DNA from: Burkholderiaceae bacterium
GTDB taxonomy: Bacteria > Pseudomonadota > Gammaproteobacteria > Burkholderiales > Burkholderiaceae_E
DNA: 55,212 nucleotides
Reading direction: 5' to 3'
NCBI GenBank assembly: GCA_016710525.1
Contig: JADJVQ010000041.1
Location: forward strand, 1 to 55,212
Shown: positions 8,956-17,371 of the stretch, piece after piece
Layout of the letters: every line of letters begins with the position of its first letter
Numbering within the stretch: the stretch's first letter is position 1
Position numbers and translations under genes: made by a program
The notes under the pieces: generated by a model
What the model was told of the DNA's origin: nothing
Databases searched by the model: none
What the model saw: the letters and a program-made list of their open reading frames with translations, nothing else

Positions 8956-9573
8956 ATGAGCGCCACCGATCGATGGGCCCTGTCTTCCGGCATGCGCATG
9001 CCGGTCCCGCTGCCGGCTGGCCGGCGTACCGGCGCGCTGTCGGCTGCAAGCGCGGCACCTCGGTCGAAATCCGCCGCGCGCGCCGCGGGTCCGTATCGGC
9101 TCGCGCCGGGCGCCGTGCGCCGTCTGCCAGGCCGGCCGGCTGCCCGGCTCACCGTTCTGGCTGGCTGCGTCTGGCTGACCGAATCCGGCATCGCGGTCGA
9201 CCGCTTCATCGGACCCGGGCAGAGTGTGCCGATCGGCCGCAGCGGGCGCGTGGTCATCGAATGCGTCAGCGCCCAGGCGGCATGGGTCGATGTGCGGCCC
9301 ACCGCCCGGCCCGCGGCAGGGCGGCGGTTCGCGGAGCGGATCACTCGCGCCTCGGTCCGATCCCTTTCGATGCTGCGGCGCCTCGCGCAGGCGCTGGCCG
9401 CATCCCTGATGCCCTCGCGCCAGGGCGCAGACCTGGGAGTGGGTGCCCTGTCCGAGTGGCAGCTCAGGGACATCGGTGCTTCAGAGCGCACGATCCAGGC
9501 CGCCCGCGAGCGGGAATGGGCCGAGCAGCGCTGGCGCCGCAACGTGCTGGGCGGCTGGCCCGGCAGCTGGTGA
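8956..9573 (+). CDS. DUF2917 protein with DUF1127-like C-terminus
   Basis: 205 residues. Residues about 47-115 (YRLAPGAVRRLPGRP, then LTVLAGCVWLTESG and VPIGRSGRVVIE) match the small beta-rich DUF2917 pattern. The C-terminal part (about 160-200; LSEWQLRDIGASERTIQ) has the short helical YjiS/DUF1127 pattern, which in other proteins can bind RNA or act in phosphate and stress responses. Both domains are common separately in Betaproteobacteria; a joined form is less usual. It is divergent from the MocR regulator (176-base gap) and so is a candidate target of it. Start ATG 8956 was preferred to longer in-frame extensions. Function unknown. Confidence 0.75.
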   Translation: MSATDRWALSSGMRMPVPLPAGRRTGALSAASAAPRSKSAARAAGPYRLAPGAVRRLPGRPAARLTVLAGCVWLTESGIAVDRFIGPGQSVPIGRSGRVVIECVSAQAAWVDVRPTARPAAGRRFAERITRASVRSLSMLRRLAQALAASLMPSRQGADLGVGALSEWQLRDIGASERTIQAAREREWAEQRWRRNVLGGWPGSW

Positions 9574-9734
9574 CGCGCAGGGTGGCGGCACAATCCGGGA
9601 CGCCGGCGCAGGCGGCGCGGCGATTCGCGGAATGTGCCGCTGACAGCGGACGGTTGGCAAAGACCGGATTGGGCGTCAAGCTGTCGGCCTGCTCCAGCCC
9701 ATCTGTGCTGGAGAGACTGCCCAGGTAACCCATC

Positions 9735-10259
9735 GTGGATTGGATTCCCCTCCGACTTCGGCAAGACACCGTGTGCCGCTGGCACGAATGCCGCGGCTGC
9801 GAACACGTCGACAGCGAACAGAGCATCGATGCCGCGCTGCGCGCCTTGCGCGAGCGCAAGTTCGACCTGGCCGCGATGGACGACCTGCGTCATGTCGCCC
9901 TGCGCTACGACGACGAGCGCCTGCTGGTGCGCGCCACCGACGACGAGGTCTGCACGCGCGTCGCCGTGCTGATTGCCTCGGGGCGGCTGCGCCTGTGCGG
10001 CGAGCGGCCCGATGTCTACCAGGACGAAGGCGTCCCGCTGGTCAAGGCGCCTCCGCAGCCCAAGCCGGCGCGGCGCTGGGTCGAGCCGCCGCCGCCCGCG
10101 CCGCCCGCGCCGAGCGAAGACGCGACGTTCACCCCGAACCTGGATGCCGCCGCCTTGGCAAAAGTCCTGCGCGACGCCGCGCAGGCCGGCGTGCCGTTTT
10201 GCGAAGAGTGCGAAAAAGCGCGGCAGGCCCAGTCGCGCACTGCAGCGCCCGTGGTCTGA
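9735..10259 (+). CDS. T6SS-associated hypothetical protein
   Basis: 174 residues: a compact N-terminal part with cysteines (CRWHECRGCEH), then a Pro-rich linker (about residues 105-132), then AAALAKVLRDAAQAGVPFCEECEKA. From memory, the last motif occurs in proteins encoded beside T6SS spike and adaptor genes; I cannot verify that here. The stop TGA overlaps the ATG of the DUF4123 gene (10259), so the two are translationally coupled. It may be a spike-associated or effector-loading component. No VgrG, PAAR or toxin domain is visible in it. Confidence 0.6.
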   Translation: MDWIPLRLRQDTVCRWHECRGCEHVDSEQSIDAALRALRERKFDLAAMDDLRHVALRYDDERLLVRATDDEVCTRVAVLIASGRLRLCGERPDVYQDEGVPLVKAPPQPKPARRWVEPPPPAPPAPSEDATFTPNLDAAALAKVLRDAAQAGVPFCEECEKARQAQSRTAAPVV

Positions 10260-10792
10260 TGGCCGGCATTTCGCGCGACCTGATCATGGCCAGGCTCTGG
10301 CCTGCCTTCCGCCTGAAGACGACCTCCGTCTGGGCGATCCTGGACGGTGCCCGCAACGACCAGATTTTCCCCAGCGTGCGCGATTCGGGCCTGGACTATG
10401 CCTGCCTGTACAGCGGCACGCTGCCGCGCGAATTGCGGGTGGTGGCGCCGTATCTGGTGGAGCTCGACCCCGAGAACCCGATCACCGGGCGGCTGCTCGA
10501 ACGGGCCTGGGGCAACAGCTGGGGAGTGTTCATGCAGGTCGGGAATGCCGCGCGCCTGCGTCACCACCTGAAGGGTTTCCTGCGGGTGCGCGGCGAGTCC
10601 GGCCAGAAGATGATGTTCCGGTACTACGACCCCAGGGTGCTGCGGGTCTACCTGCCCACCTGCAATCCCGTCGAACTGCGGACGATATTCGGTCCGATCC
10701 AAAGCATCCTGCTCGAAGCGCCGGATCCTGCCGAGATGATCGAGTTCACCTTCGACGGTACCCGCCTGGACATCCGCCAGCGTGCGCTCTAG
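10259..10792 (+). CDS. DUF4123 domain protein (T6SS effector adaptor, Tap/TEC type)
   Basis: 177 residues matching the DUF4123 pattern along its length: VWAILDGARNDQIFPSVRDSG, ACLYSGTLPRELRVVAPYLVEL, then WGNSWGVFMQ, HHLKGFLRVR, and FRYYDPRVLRVYLPTCNP. Family members are cytoplasmic chaperone/adaptors that load an effector onto a cognate VgrG. The start ATG overlaps the upstream stop (TGATG). A cognate VgrG and effector are normally adjacent, but none is present; a metabolic hydrolase follows 23 bases later. It therefore looks like an orphan module acting with T6SS parts encoded elsewhere, or a remnant. Confidence 0.88.
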   Translation: MAGISRDLIMARLWPAFRLKTTSVWAILDGARNDQIFPSVRDSGLDYACLYSGTLPRELRVVAPYLVELDPENPITGRLLERAWGNSWGVFMQVGNAARLRHHLKGFLRVRGESGQKMMFRYYDPRVLRVYLPTCNPVELRTIFGPIQSILLEAPDPAEMIEFTFDGTRLDIRQRAL

Positions 10793-10815
10793 TGCCTGGC
10801 CCGAGAGGAATCCCG

Positions 10816-11823
10816 ATGGCAGCTGAACACCCGGCCGAGCGCCCCGTGGGGACCGAGGCCGTCTTCGACCTGGCCGACTTCCGGCTCGAGTCCGGCCAGA
10901 CGCTGGTGCGTCTGCGAATCGCCCACGTCGTCTATGGCCGCATGAATGCGGCGCGCGACAACGTGATCCTGATCATGCCGGGCACGAGCAACACGCGCCT
11001 GAGCGTCTACGAGTCGATCGGCCCGGGGCGCGCCTTCGACACCGATCGGTTCTGCGTGGTCAGTTCGGACGCGATCGGGGGCGGCGCGTCCACGCAGCCC
11101 GGCGATGGCCTGGGCGCTGCGTTTCCCGAGTACGGGATTCGCGACATGGTGCGTGCGCAGGTGGCCCTGGTTCGCGACGGGCTGGGCCTGGGCGCAACGC
11201 CGCTGGCGGCGCTCGCCGGCGCCTCGATGGGGGCCTTCCAGGCGCTCGAGTGGGCGATCCATCACCCGGCCACGCTGCGCGCCGCGATCCTGCAGGTGCC
11301 GGCGGTGCGCGCCGGGCAGGTGATCCGCCAGACCACCCGGCGCATGCGCGAGATGATCGAGCTCGATCCCAAATGGCAGGGTGGCCGCTACACCGAACAG
11401 CCCCTGGATGGCCTGCGCCTGGCCGGTCGCCACTATCACGCCTGGACGGTGACCGACGCCTATCTCGAAGCCCAGGGCGAGGCCGTCGAAGCGGAGGCAA
11501 TCGGTGTGGGCGAGCGCTTTGCCCAATGGGATGCCTGGAGTCTGATCCGGCGCTACCAGGCCTCGAGCCGGCACGATGTCGCGTTGCCCTTCGGCGGCGA
11601 TCTCAGGCAGGCGCTGGCGCGGATCACGGCCCCGCTGCTGGTGCTGCCTTGCCTGCAGGACCGCCTGCTCGGGCTGGAGGGCGCTCGCCAGATCGCCGAA
11701 GGGGTGCCGGGGGCGCGCTGCGAAGTGATCGACTCGCTGCGCGGCCACATGGCCTGGCGGCCGGTGCCGGGCTCGCCCGAGACGCAGTTCATGACCCGGC
11801 ACATCCGCGATTTCATCGGATGA
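10816..11823 (+). CDS. MetX-like alpha/beta hydrolase (homoserine O-acetyltransferase family)
   Basis: 335 residues with the MetX-type layout: YGRMNAARDNVILIMPGTSN near the N-terminus, a nucleophile elbow GASMGAFQALEWA, an acid at LQDRLLG and a catalytic His in GHMAW. In true homoserine acyltransferases the elbow is usually GGSMGG, so GASMGA and the lack of other methionine genes make acetyl transfer to homoserine uncertain; a related acyltransferase or hydrolase is equally possible. AGAGGA (10803-10808) is the ribosome-binding site for ATG 10816. It may be co-transcribed with the DUF4123 gene (23-base gap), though no functional link is evident. Confidence 0.8.
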   Translation: MAAEHPAERPVGTEAVFDLADFRLESGQTLVRLRIAHVVYGRMNAARDNVILIMPGTSNTRLSVYESIGPGRAFDTDRFCVVSSDAIGGGASTQPGDGLGAAFPEYGIRDMVRAQVALVRDGLGLGATPLAALAGASMGAFQALEWAIHHPATLRAAILQVPAVRAGQVIRQTTRRMREMIELDPKWQGGRYTEQPLDGLRLAGRHYHAWTVTDAYLEAQGEAVEAEAIGVGERFAQWDAWSLIRRYQASSRHDVALPFGGDLRQALARITAPLLVLPCLQDRLLGLEGARQIAEGVPGARCEVIDSLRGHMAWRPVPGSPETQFMTRHIRDFIG

Positions 11824-11906
11824 GGCCCGTGCGGCGGATGGCCGCGCGGCGGGGGTAGCATCGAGGGCGATCGGCGGGGCGCCGCTTCGCCGCGATGGAG
11901 CTCACC

Positions 11907-13223
11907 ATGACCGCACTGACGCCGGAAAGGCTCGCCGAACTCACCCGTCCCGACGAAGACCGTGCCCTCGAGGCCCTGCGCGAAGGCGACCTGGACGCCG
12001 TGCGCGCGCTGCTGCCGGTGCTGGCGGCGGGCAAGGCCGGCCTGGATGCGCTGACGCTGCATGCGCTGGCGCGCAAGATCGGCAAGCTGCGCCAGGACCT
12101 GGGCGAGGAAAGAACACGCGCGGTGCTCGAGCGCATCGGTGCGCAGCTGATGAAGACCTGGGCCGCCCAGGTGCGCCGCGGCGACGTGCGCGGCGCGATC
12201 GTCGACCTGGTGGCGGTGTTCAAGCAGCAGGGGGCCGCCCGCCTCGATCCCCTCGCCGAGTCCGCTGCCGAGGTCGTGCTGTCGATGCCGGCCTGCGGCA
12301 GCGGCGGCCAGCTCGAGCGCCAGAAGGCCACCGAGAAGCATCCGCAGTGGTATGCCGGCTGGCGCGATGGCGTCAGTGGCCTGTGCCAGGGCTGCAAGGC
12401 CAATCAGCGCGCGCTGAACGAGGCGCTCGGCTACGCATTCTGGACCACCGAGAAGCAGCCCGACGGCGGCTGCCGGATGCGCTTCTCCAAGGAAGGCGTC
12501 CAGGGGCCCGCGCTGTTCGACGAGCAGGAACGCAGCGAGCTCGTGCGCACGCGCGTGCAGCGGGCGCAGCAGCGCCTGGACGAGGGCCGCACCGACCTCG
12601 AAGACCTGCTGCGCGGCCAGCGCAAGGACTGGATGCCCTGGCACGATGTGGCCATCGTCTGGCTCGAGTACTTCTACGCCAGCGCGCTGGAGATCGGCGG
12701 CGCGGCGTATCTGGATGAATTGCTGGCGCAGACCTACGAGCCGGCGTTTCATGCGGGCTTTCCGCGCTATGCGGCCCTGAGCGACGAGCAGCTGGTGGCC
12801 GAAGTGGCACGCACCTGGAACTACCACATGGCCGACTTCACGGTGCACGAGGAGGCCGACCGCTTCGTGTTCCGGCTCGACCCCTGCGGCAGCGGCGGAC
12901 GCCTGTTTCGAGGCCAGGTCTGGCGCGACCTGTTTCATTACGGCGAGCCGCTGGCGCCGCTGATGCAGCCACCGCACCCGATCAATTTCATGCGCCAGGA
13001 TGCGCCAACCTACTGCACCCACTGCGCGGCATCCAACCGCGCGCAGCTCTCGGGTGCGGGCGATGGCCATACGCCGATGTTCTTCGTGATCGATGGCCAT
13101 GCGCAGATGCGCCCCGGCGAGCCCTGCCGGCAGATCAGCTTCAAGAAAGGGGCGCTGCCCGATGCCCGGCTGTTCGGGCAGATCGGGCTCGCGCCGCCGG
13201 GGGCGCCCGGGTCGGGCGCTTAG
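11907..13223 (+). CDS. Unrecognised protein with duplicated four-cysteine module
   Basis: 438 residues, no signal or membrane segment, no family recognised. It has an internal duplication. Each half has a helical part followed by the same motif series: CGSGG (C130 / C327), CxxC (160-163 / 370-373) and a later Cys before a basic patch (C189, CRMRFSK / C407, CRQISFKKG). A (K/S)NRxL-like block follows each CxxC. Four cysteines per module suggest two zinc or Fe-S sites. Start: GGAG (11897-11900) is correctly placed for ATG 11907; an upstream in-frame ATG (11895) overlaps that GGAG and is less likely. The stop TAG overlaps the stop of the convergent epoxide hydrolase. Confidence 0.85.
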   Translation: MTALTPERLAELTRPDEDRALEALREGDLDAVRALLPVLAAGKAGLDALTLHALARKIGKLRQDLGEERTRAVLERIGAQLMKTWAAQVRRGDVRGAIVDLVAVFKQQGAARLDPLAESAAEVVLSMPACGSGGQLERQKATEKHPQWYAGWRDGVSGLCQGCKANQRALNEALGYAFWTTEKQPDGGCRMRFSKEGVQGPALFDEQERSELVRTRVQRAQQRLDEGRTDLEDLLRGQRKDWMPWHDVAIVWLEYFYASALEIGGAAYLDELLAQTYEPAFHAGFPRYAALSDEQLVAEVARTWNYHMADFTVHEEADRFVFRLDPCGSGGRLFRGQVWRDLFHYGEPLAPLMQPPHPINFMRQDAPTYCTHCAASNRAQLSGAGDGHTPMFFVIDGHAQMRPGEPCRQISFKKGALPDARLFGQIGLAPPGAPGSGA

Positions 13224-14362
13224 CGCAGCATCCGGAAGTAGGTGCGGATGTCGTCGATGTACAGCGCCGGCTGCTCGAACGCCGCGAAGTGGCCGCCCTT
13301 GGGCATGGTCGCGAAATGGCGGATGTCCGGGTAGTCGCTCGCCAGCCAGTGGCGAACCGGCACGATGATCTCGCGCGGGTAGGCGGCCACCCCGACCGGC
13401 ACGCCGACCGGGCCGATCTTGCCCAGCGCCTTGCCGAAGCTTTCCCAGTAGATGCGGGCCGATGAGGTGGCGCTGTTGGTGGCCCAGTAGAGCATCACGT
13501 TGTCGAGCAGTTCGTCGCGGTTCAGCACGTTCTCCGGGTGGCCGTCGCAGTCGGTCCAGGCCCAGAATTTCTCGAGGATCCAGGCGGCCTGGCCGGCCGG
13601 CGAATCGGCCAGGCCATAGCCCAGGGTCTGCGGGCGCGTGGCCTGCTGCTTGGAATAGCCGGAGTCCCAGTCGGCGTAGTACTTGGCGCCGGCCAGCGCT
13701 TTCTGTTCCTCGGGCGTGGGCTCGCCCTCGACCTTGGGGCGGGTGCCCATCGCCAGCGTCACGTGGATGCCCTCGCAATGCGCCACGTCCTGGGCGCCGA
13801 TGGCCCGCGTGACCGCCGAGCCCCAGTCGCCGCCCTGGGCGAAATAGCGCGCATAGCCAAGCCGCGCCATCAGCGCGGCCCAGACCTGCGCGATGCGCGG
13901 CACGCCCCAGCCGGTGGCGGTGGGCTTGCCCGAAAAGCCGAAGCCGGGCAGCGACGGGCAGATCACATGGAACGCGTCGTCGGCGCTGCCACCGTGCGCG
14001 GTGGGATCGACCAGCGGCCCGATGACCTTGTGGAATTCGACGATCGAGCCCGGCCAGCCGTGGGTGATCAGCAGCGGGCGCGCCTGCGGGTGCGGCGAGC
14101 GCTGGTGGATGAAGTGCACGTCGAGCCCGTCCAGCGAGGTGATGAACTGGTCGAAGCGGTTCAGCAGCGCCTCGCGGGCGCGCCAGTCGTAGGTATCGGC
14201 CCAGTATCGGCACATGTCCTGGATCCAGGCCAGCGGCGCACCCTGCGACCAGTCGTCGACCAGTTCGGCGTCCGGCCATCGGGTGGCGTGCAGGCGCTGG
14301 CGCAGGTCGGTGAGCACCGCGTCGGGGACGGCGATGCGAAAGGGGCGGACGGAGTCGGACAT
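13220..14362 (-). CDS. Epoxide hydrolase (EHN-type alpha/beta hydrolase)
   Basis: It opens epoxides to diols through a covalent ester intermediate. The 380 residues begin with the EHN lid domain (about 1-110, PFRIAVPDAVLTDLRQRLHATRWPD), then the alpha/beta fold: HGWPGS oxyanion region, GGDWGS with the nucleophile Asp, and a C-terminal GGHFAAFEQP with the catalytic His. Length and order match the juvenile-hormone-type bacterial epoxide hydrolases. Start ATG 14362 begins the conserved MSDSVRPF; a longer in-frame start at 14422 would add 20 unlikely residues. Substrate unknown. It shares stop-codon bases with the convergent gene. Confidence 0.93.
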   Translation of the reverse strand: MSDSVRPFRIAVPDAVLTDLRQRLHATRWPDAELVDDWSQGAPLAWIQDMCRYWADTYDWRAREALLNRFDQFITSLDGLDVHFIHQRSPHPQARPLLITHGWPGSIVEFHKVIGPLVDPTAHGGSADDAFHVICPSLPGFGFSGKPTATGWGVPRIAQVWAALMARLGYARYFAQGGDWGSAVTRAIGAQDVAHCEGIHVTLAMGTRPKVEGEPTPEEQKALAGAKYYADWDSGYSKQQATRPQTLGYGLADSPAGQAAWILEKFWAWTDCDGHPENVLNRDELLDNVMLYWATNSATSSARIYWESFGKALGKIGPVGVPVGVAAYPREIIVPVRHWLASDYPDIRHFATMPKGGHFAAFEQPALYIDDIRTYFRMLR

Positions 14363-14476
14363 CGGGCCTCGGGCAATGGGGGGTGGCGGGCCGGCCAGAA
14401 TACGCCCGCCCGATAGCCGCAACCAGCCGGAGCGGCCAGTGCGCGGTTTGATTTCCGGCGACCGTGCGGACCGGCT

Positions 14477-15910
14477 CTAGCCAGGCGGGGGCGCCGGCGC
14501 CAGGTGGGCGATCGCATTGGCGTAGTAGGCAATGACCTCCAAGGCGTCCGGCGCGATGCCGAACTGCCCGTCTTGCTCGAGGACCAGATGGCGCAGCACC
14601 AGCATGCGCAGGCCCACCCCGAACGCGTAGTCCTCGTCCTGGCGCGGGATGTACTGGTGGGCGCCGCGCGCCTGCAGCTGCGCCATGCGCAGATGCATGG
14701 CGGCCTTCAGTTCGAGTTCGGACCAGCGCCGCGCGGGATCCTCGAGGAAGATCGATGCCACCAGCGATACCGGCAGCACCGGCACGACCTGGCCGATCGC
14801 CTCCATCAGGTGATCGGCGACACGGGCCACCTCGCGCTTGCGCTCGTCTTCGCTCAGGTCGCCAAAGCGCAGCCGGTTGTCGCGGCACCAGGCGCGCATC
14901 GACACCGGCGTGCCGAAATTGACGCAGGCGTAGCCGAAGCGGTGCCAGTCACCGCGCACGGCGCGGCGCAGCTGGGTCGCGCAGAACGACAGCAGCGTGG
15001 TGATGGCCTGCGTGCGGCCGCGGCGCGGCAGTTCAGGGTGGAGCTTGCGCAGCTGCGTGCGGTCCTCGAGCACGCGATCGTAGTTCAGGCCCACCGGCAG
15101 GAAGACCAGGTCGCGGCGCCCTTCGCCTTCGCGCTCGTCGAATTCCTTGAGCATGTAGGCCAGCAGCCCGAAGCGCGGCGCGCGCAGCCGGCCGTCCAGG
15201 GTCAGCCCGCCTTCGGGGAACATCGCCTGGGTCACACCGCCCTCGGTGGCCATCTGGACGTAGCGTGCCAGCACGACCCGATACAGGGGGTCGCCGGAGT
15301 TGCGCCGCACGAAGAAGGCGCCCATGGCACGGATCAGCTGCTGCAGGCCCCAGACCCGAGCCCATTCGCCGACCGCGTAGGACAGGGTCACCCGCTCGGC
15401 TGCCAGGAAGGACACCAGGATGTAATCCATGTTGCTGCGGTGATTGATCACGAACACCAGCGTCGAGCGCGGTGCGATGGCCCGCAGCGCGGGCTCGTCG
15501 GCGAAGCCGATCCGCACCCGGTACAGCAGCCGGGCGATCGCCCGCGACACCGTGTAGCCGACCCGGAAGTAGATGTAGGCGTTGAACGAAGGCACGATCT
15601 CGCGCACATAGCGGTGAACCCGCGCCCAGACGGCGGCGATCGGCTCTTGGGTGGACTGCGCATGCTCGGCGACCGCGGCCTGGATGCGCGGATCGTGGAA
15701 CAGCCGGTCGATCAGCGCCTGGCGCCGGGTCAGCTTGAACGAGGGCAGTTCGATCGACAGCCGGCTGTTCAGCCGCTCGATCATGCGGTTGATGCGCCGA
15801 CGCAGGAACCAGCGCATGCCCGGGGCCAGCATCAGCACCAGCACCGCCCAGGCCGCCAGGAAGGCCATCAGCAGAAACAGCCAGCGGGGCAGGGTGACCA
15901 GCTCGGTCAT
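14477..15910 (-). CDS. Glycerol-3-phosphate 1-O-acyltransferase-like (PlsB family)
   Basis: A 477-residue membrane-associated acyltransferase. TM segment near residues 9-30; the acyltransferase core carries NHRSNMDYIL (the HX4D catalytic motif), FFVRRNSGD, FPEGGLTLDGR and FLPVGLNYDR, in the usual order of the glycerol-3-phosphate acyltransferase blocks. It is much shorter than E. coli PlsB (about 800 residues), so it is probably a PlsB-like variant or another lysophospholipid acyltransferase, placing an acyl group in phospholipid synthesis at the inner membrane. It is transcribed alone; the divergent amidohydrolase starts 136 bases away. Confidence 0.87.
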   Translation of the reverse strand: MTELVTLPRWLFLLMAFLAAWAVLVLMLAPGMRWFLRRRINRMIERLNSRLSIELPSFKLTRRQALIDRLFHDPRIQAAVAEHAQSTQEPIAAVWARVHRYVREIVPSFNAYIYFRVGYTVSRAIARLLYRVRIGFADEPALRAIAPRSTLVFVINHRSNMDYILVSFLAAERVTLSYAVGEWARVWGLQQLIRAMGAFFVRRNSGDPLYRVVLARYVQMATEGGVTQAMFPEGGLTLDGRLRAPRFGLLAYMLKEFDEREGEGRRDLVFLPVGLNYDRVLEDRTQLRKLHPELPRRGRTQAITTLLSFCATQLRRAVRGDWHRFGYACVNFGTPVSMRAWCRDNRLRFGDLSEDERKREVARVADHLMEAIGQVVPVLPVSLVASIFLEDPARRWSELELKAAMHLRMAQLQARGAHQYIPRQDEDYAFGVGLRMLVLRHLVLEQDGQFGIAPDALEVIAYYANAIAHLAPAPPPG

Positions 15911-16046
15911 GGCGGATCGGCCATCGGGGGCTCGTGCGCTCGGTCGGCAGGCCCCATGAATGGGGATTCAATGTCCAAACAACGGCGGCGGCACCGCGCC
16001 AGCAGGCTGGTTCAGGCCGAACGGGCACTTCTGCAATGATTACAGC

Positions 16047-17345
16047 ATGAATCCACGTCGACGTCGCTGGCTGGCCGGTGCCGCTGCCGCATCCGGCCTG
16101 GCCGGTGCCGGCGCCGCCCTGGCCTGGCCCGACGAGGGGGTGTTCAACCCGTGCCTGGCGCCCGACACCGATCGCTGGCTGGCGCATCCGCTGGTGCGCG
16201 AGGCGCTGGCCGGTCTGGACATGGCTGCGCTCTGGGACTGCCATGTCCATCTGATGCCGGGCCGCGGCGGCTCTTCGAGCAATGTCGCCGGCGATGCGCA
16301 CGCGGGCGATGCGGACGGCGGCGCCCACGGCGGTCCGTGGCCGGCGCCCCTGATGCGCATCCAGGAATGGTTCATCGCCGAATCGGCCTGCGCCGGCGAA
16401 CCTGAAAACCGGCCGCAGCCGGGCGCCGCGTCGGGCTATCTGACGGCGCTGCTGGCCCGGCTGCAAGGTCTGCCGCCAGGCTGCAAGCTGGTCCTGCTGG
16501 CGATGGACCGGTATCACGACAGCGCGGGCAGGGTGCGCCCGGAGCGCACCCACTTCAGCGTGCCCGATGCGTTGTGCGAGCGCGCGTTTCGCCGCTGGCC
16601 GGAGCGTTTCGAATGGGCGGCGTCGGTGCATCCGTATCGTGGCGATGCGGTCGAAACAATCGCCGAGGTCGTGCGCCGCGGGGCTGTGGCGGTCAAGTGG
16701 ATTCCGGCCGCCCAGGGCATCGATCCGGCCAGCGCGCGCTGCGAGCCCATGTATCGCGAACTGGCCCGTCACGGGCTCGCGCTGATCACGCATGCCGGGC
16801 AGGAACGGGCCACCGCCGGCGACGACGCACTGGGCAACCCGCTGCGCCTGCGACGCGCGCTGGACGCGGGCGTGCGGGTGATCGTGGCGCATTGCGCGAC
16901 CATGGGCGATGCCGTCGATCTGGACCGCGGCGCGAACGGGCCGCTGGTGTCCAGTTTCAGCCTGTTCGAGCGGCTGATGGACGAGCCCCGCCACCAGGCA
17001 CGGCTGATGGGCGATCTGTCGGCGATCGGGCAGCTCGCGCGCGCCGGTCCGGCACTGGCCACGCTGTTGCGAAACGCCGCGACCGGCGCCCCGTGGAGCA
17101 CCCGACTCCTGTACGGCAGCGACTATCCTATCCCGGCCATGATGCCGCTGTATTCCGTCAGACGGCTGGCCGCCCTGGGATTCCTGGACGAGCGCTGGGT
17201 GCAGCCGCTGCGCGAATTGCGTCGGCACAATGCGTGGCTGTTCGACCTGGTGCTCAAACGGCGGCTGCGCTGGCAGGGAACGGGCTTCGCCGACTCGGTG
17301 TTCGAAACCCGTCCGCGCCTGGCCGCGCCGCCGCGCCTTTCGTGA
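16047..17345 (+). CDS. Amidohydrolase-2 family metal-dependent hydrolase, exported
   Basis: 432 residues. The N-terminus RRRRWLAGAAAASGLAGAGA resembles a twin-arginine or Sec signal. The metallo-hydrolase domain shows HVHL (metal-binding HxH), VKWIP (carboxylated Lys position), THAGQE, AHCATMG and YGSDYP, the expected series for the TIM-barrel amidohydrolase-2 family; members are decarboxylases and lactonases as well as amidases. ATG 16047 was preferred to an in-frame upstream ATG at 15960 because it puts the signal peptide at the very start. It is followed directly by an unknown membrane protein, possibly overlapping. Confidence 0.85.
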   Translation: MNPRRRRWLAGAAAASGLAGAGAALAWPDEGVFNPCLAPDTDRWLAHPLVREALAGLDMAALWDCHVHLMPGRGGSSSNVAGDAHAGDADGGAHGGPWPAPLMRIQEWFIAESACAGEPENRPQPGAASGYLTALLARLQGLPPGCKLVLLAMDRYHDSAGRVRPERTHFSVPDALCERAFRRWPERFEWAASVHPYRGDAVETIAEVVRRGAVAVKWIPAAQGIDPASARCEPMYRELARHGLALITHAGQERATAGDDALGNPLRLRRALDAGVRVIVAHCATMGDAVDLDRGANGPLVSSFSLFERLMDEPRHQARLMGDLSAIGQLARAGPALATLLRNAATGAPWSTRLLYGSDYPIPAMMPLYSVRRLAALGFLDERWVQPLRELRRHNAWLFDLVLKRRLRWQGTGFADSVFETRPRLAAPPRLS

Positions 17346-17371
17346 CGCCCGCATTCGCCCGACTGATTGCC

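Noticed and set aside
7164..9893. A 909-codon minus-strand open frame overlapping the MocR gene
   Set aside because: It is out of frame with the recognised regulator and shows only low-complexity Arg/Ala/Gly sequence.
11553..14888. A 1111-codon open frame on the minus strand across several genes
   Set aside because: It lies antisense to or out of phase with well-supported genes and has no family motifs of its own; long stopless shadows are expected at this GC content.
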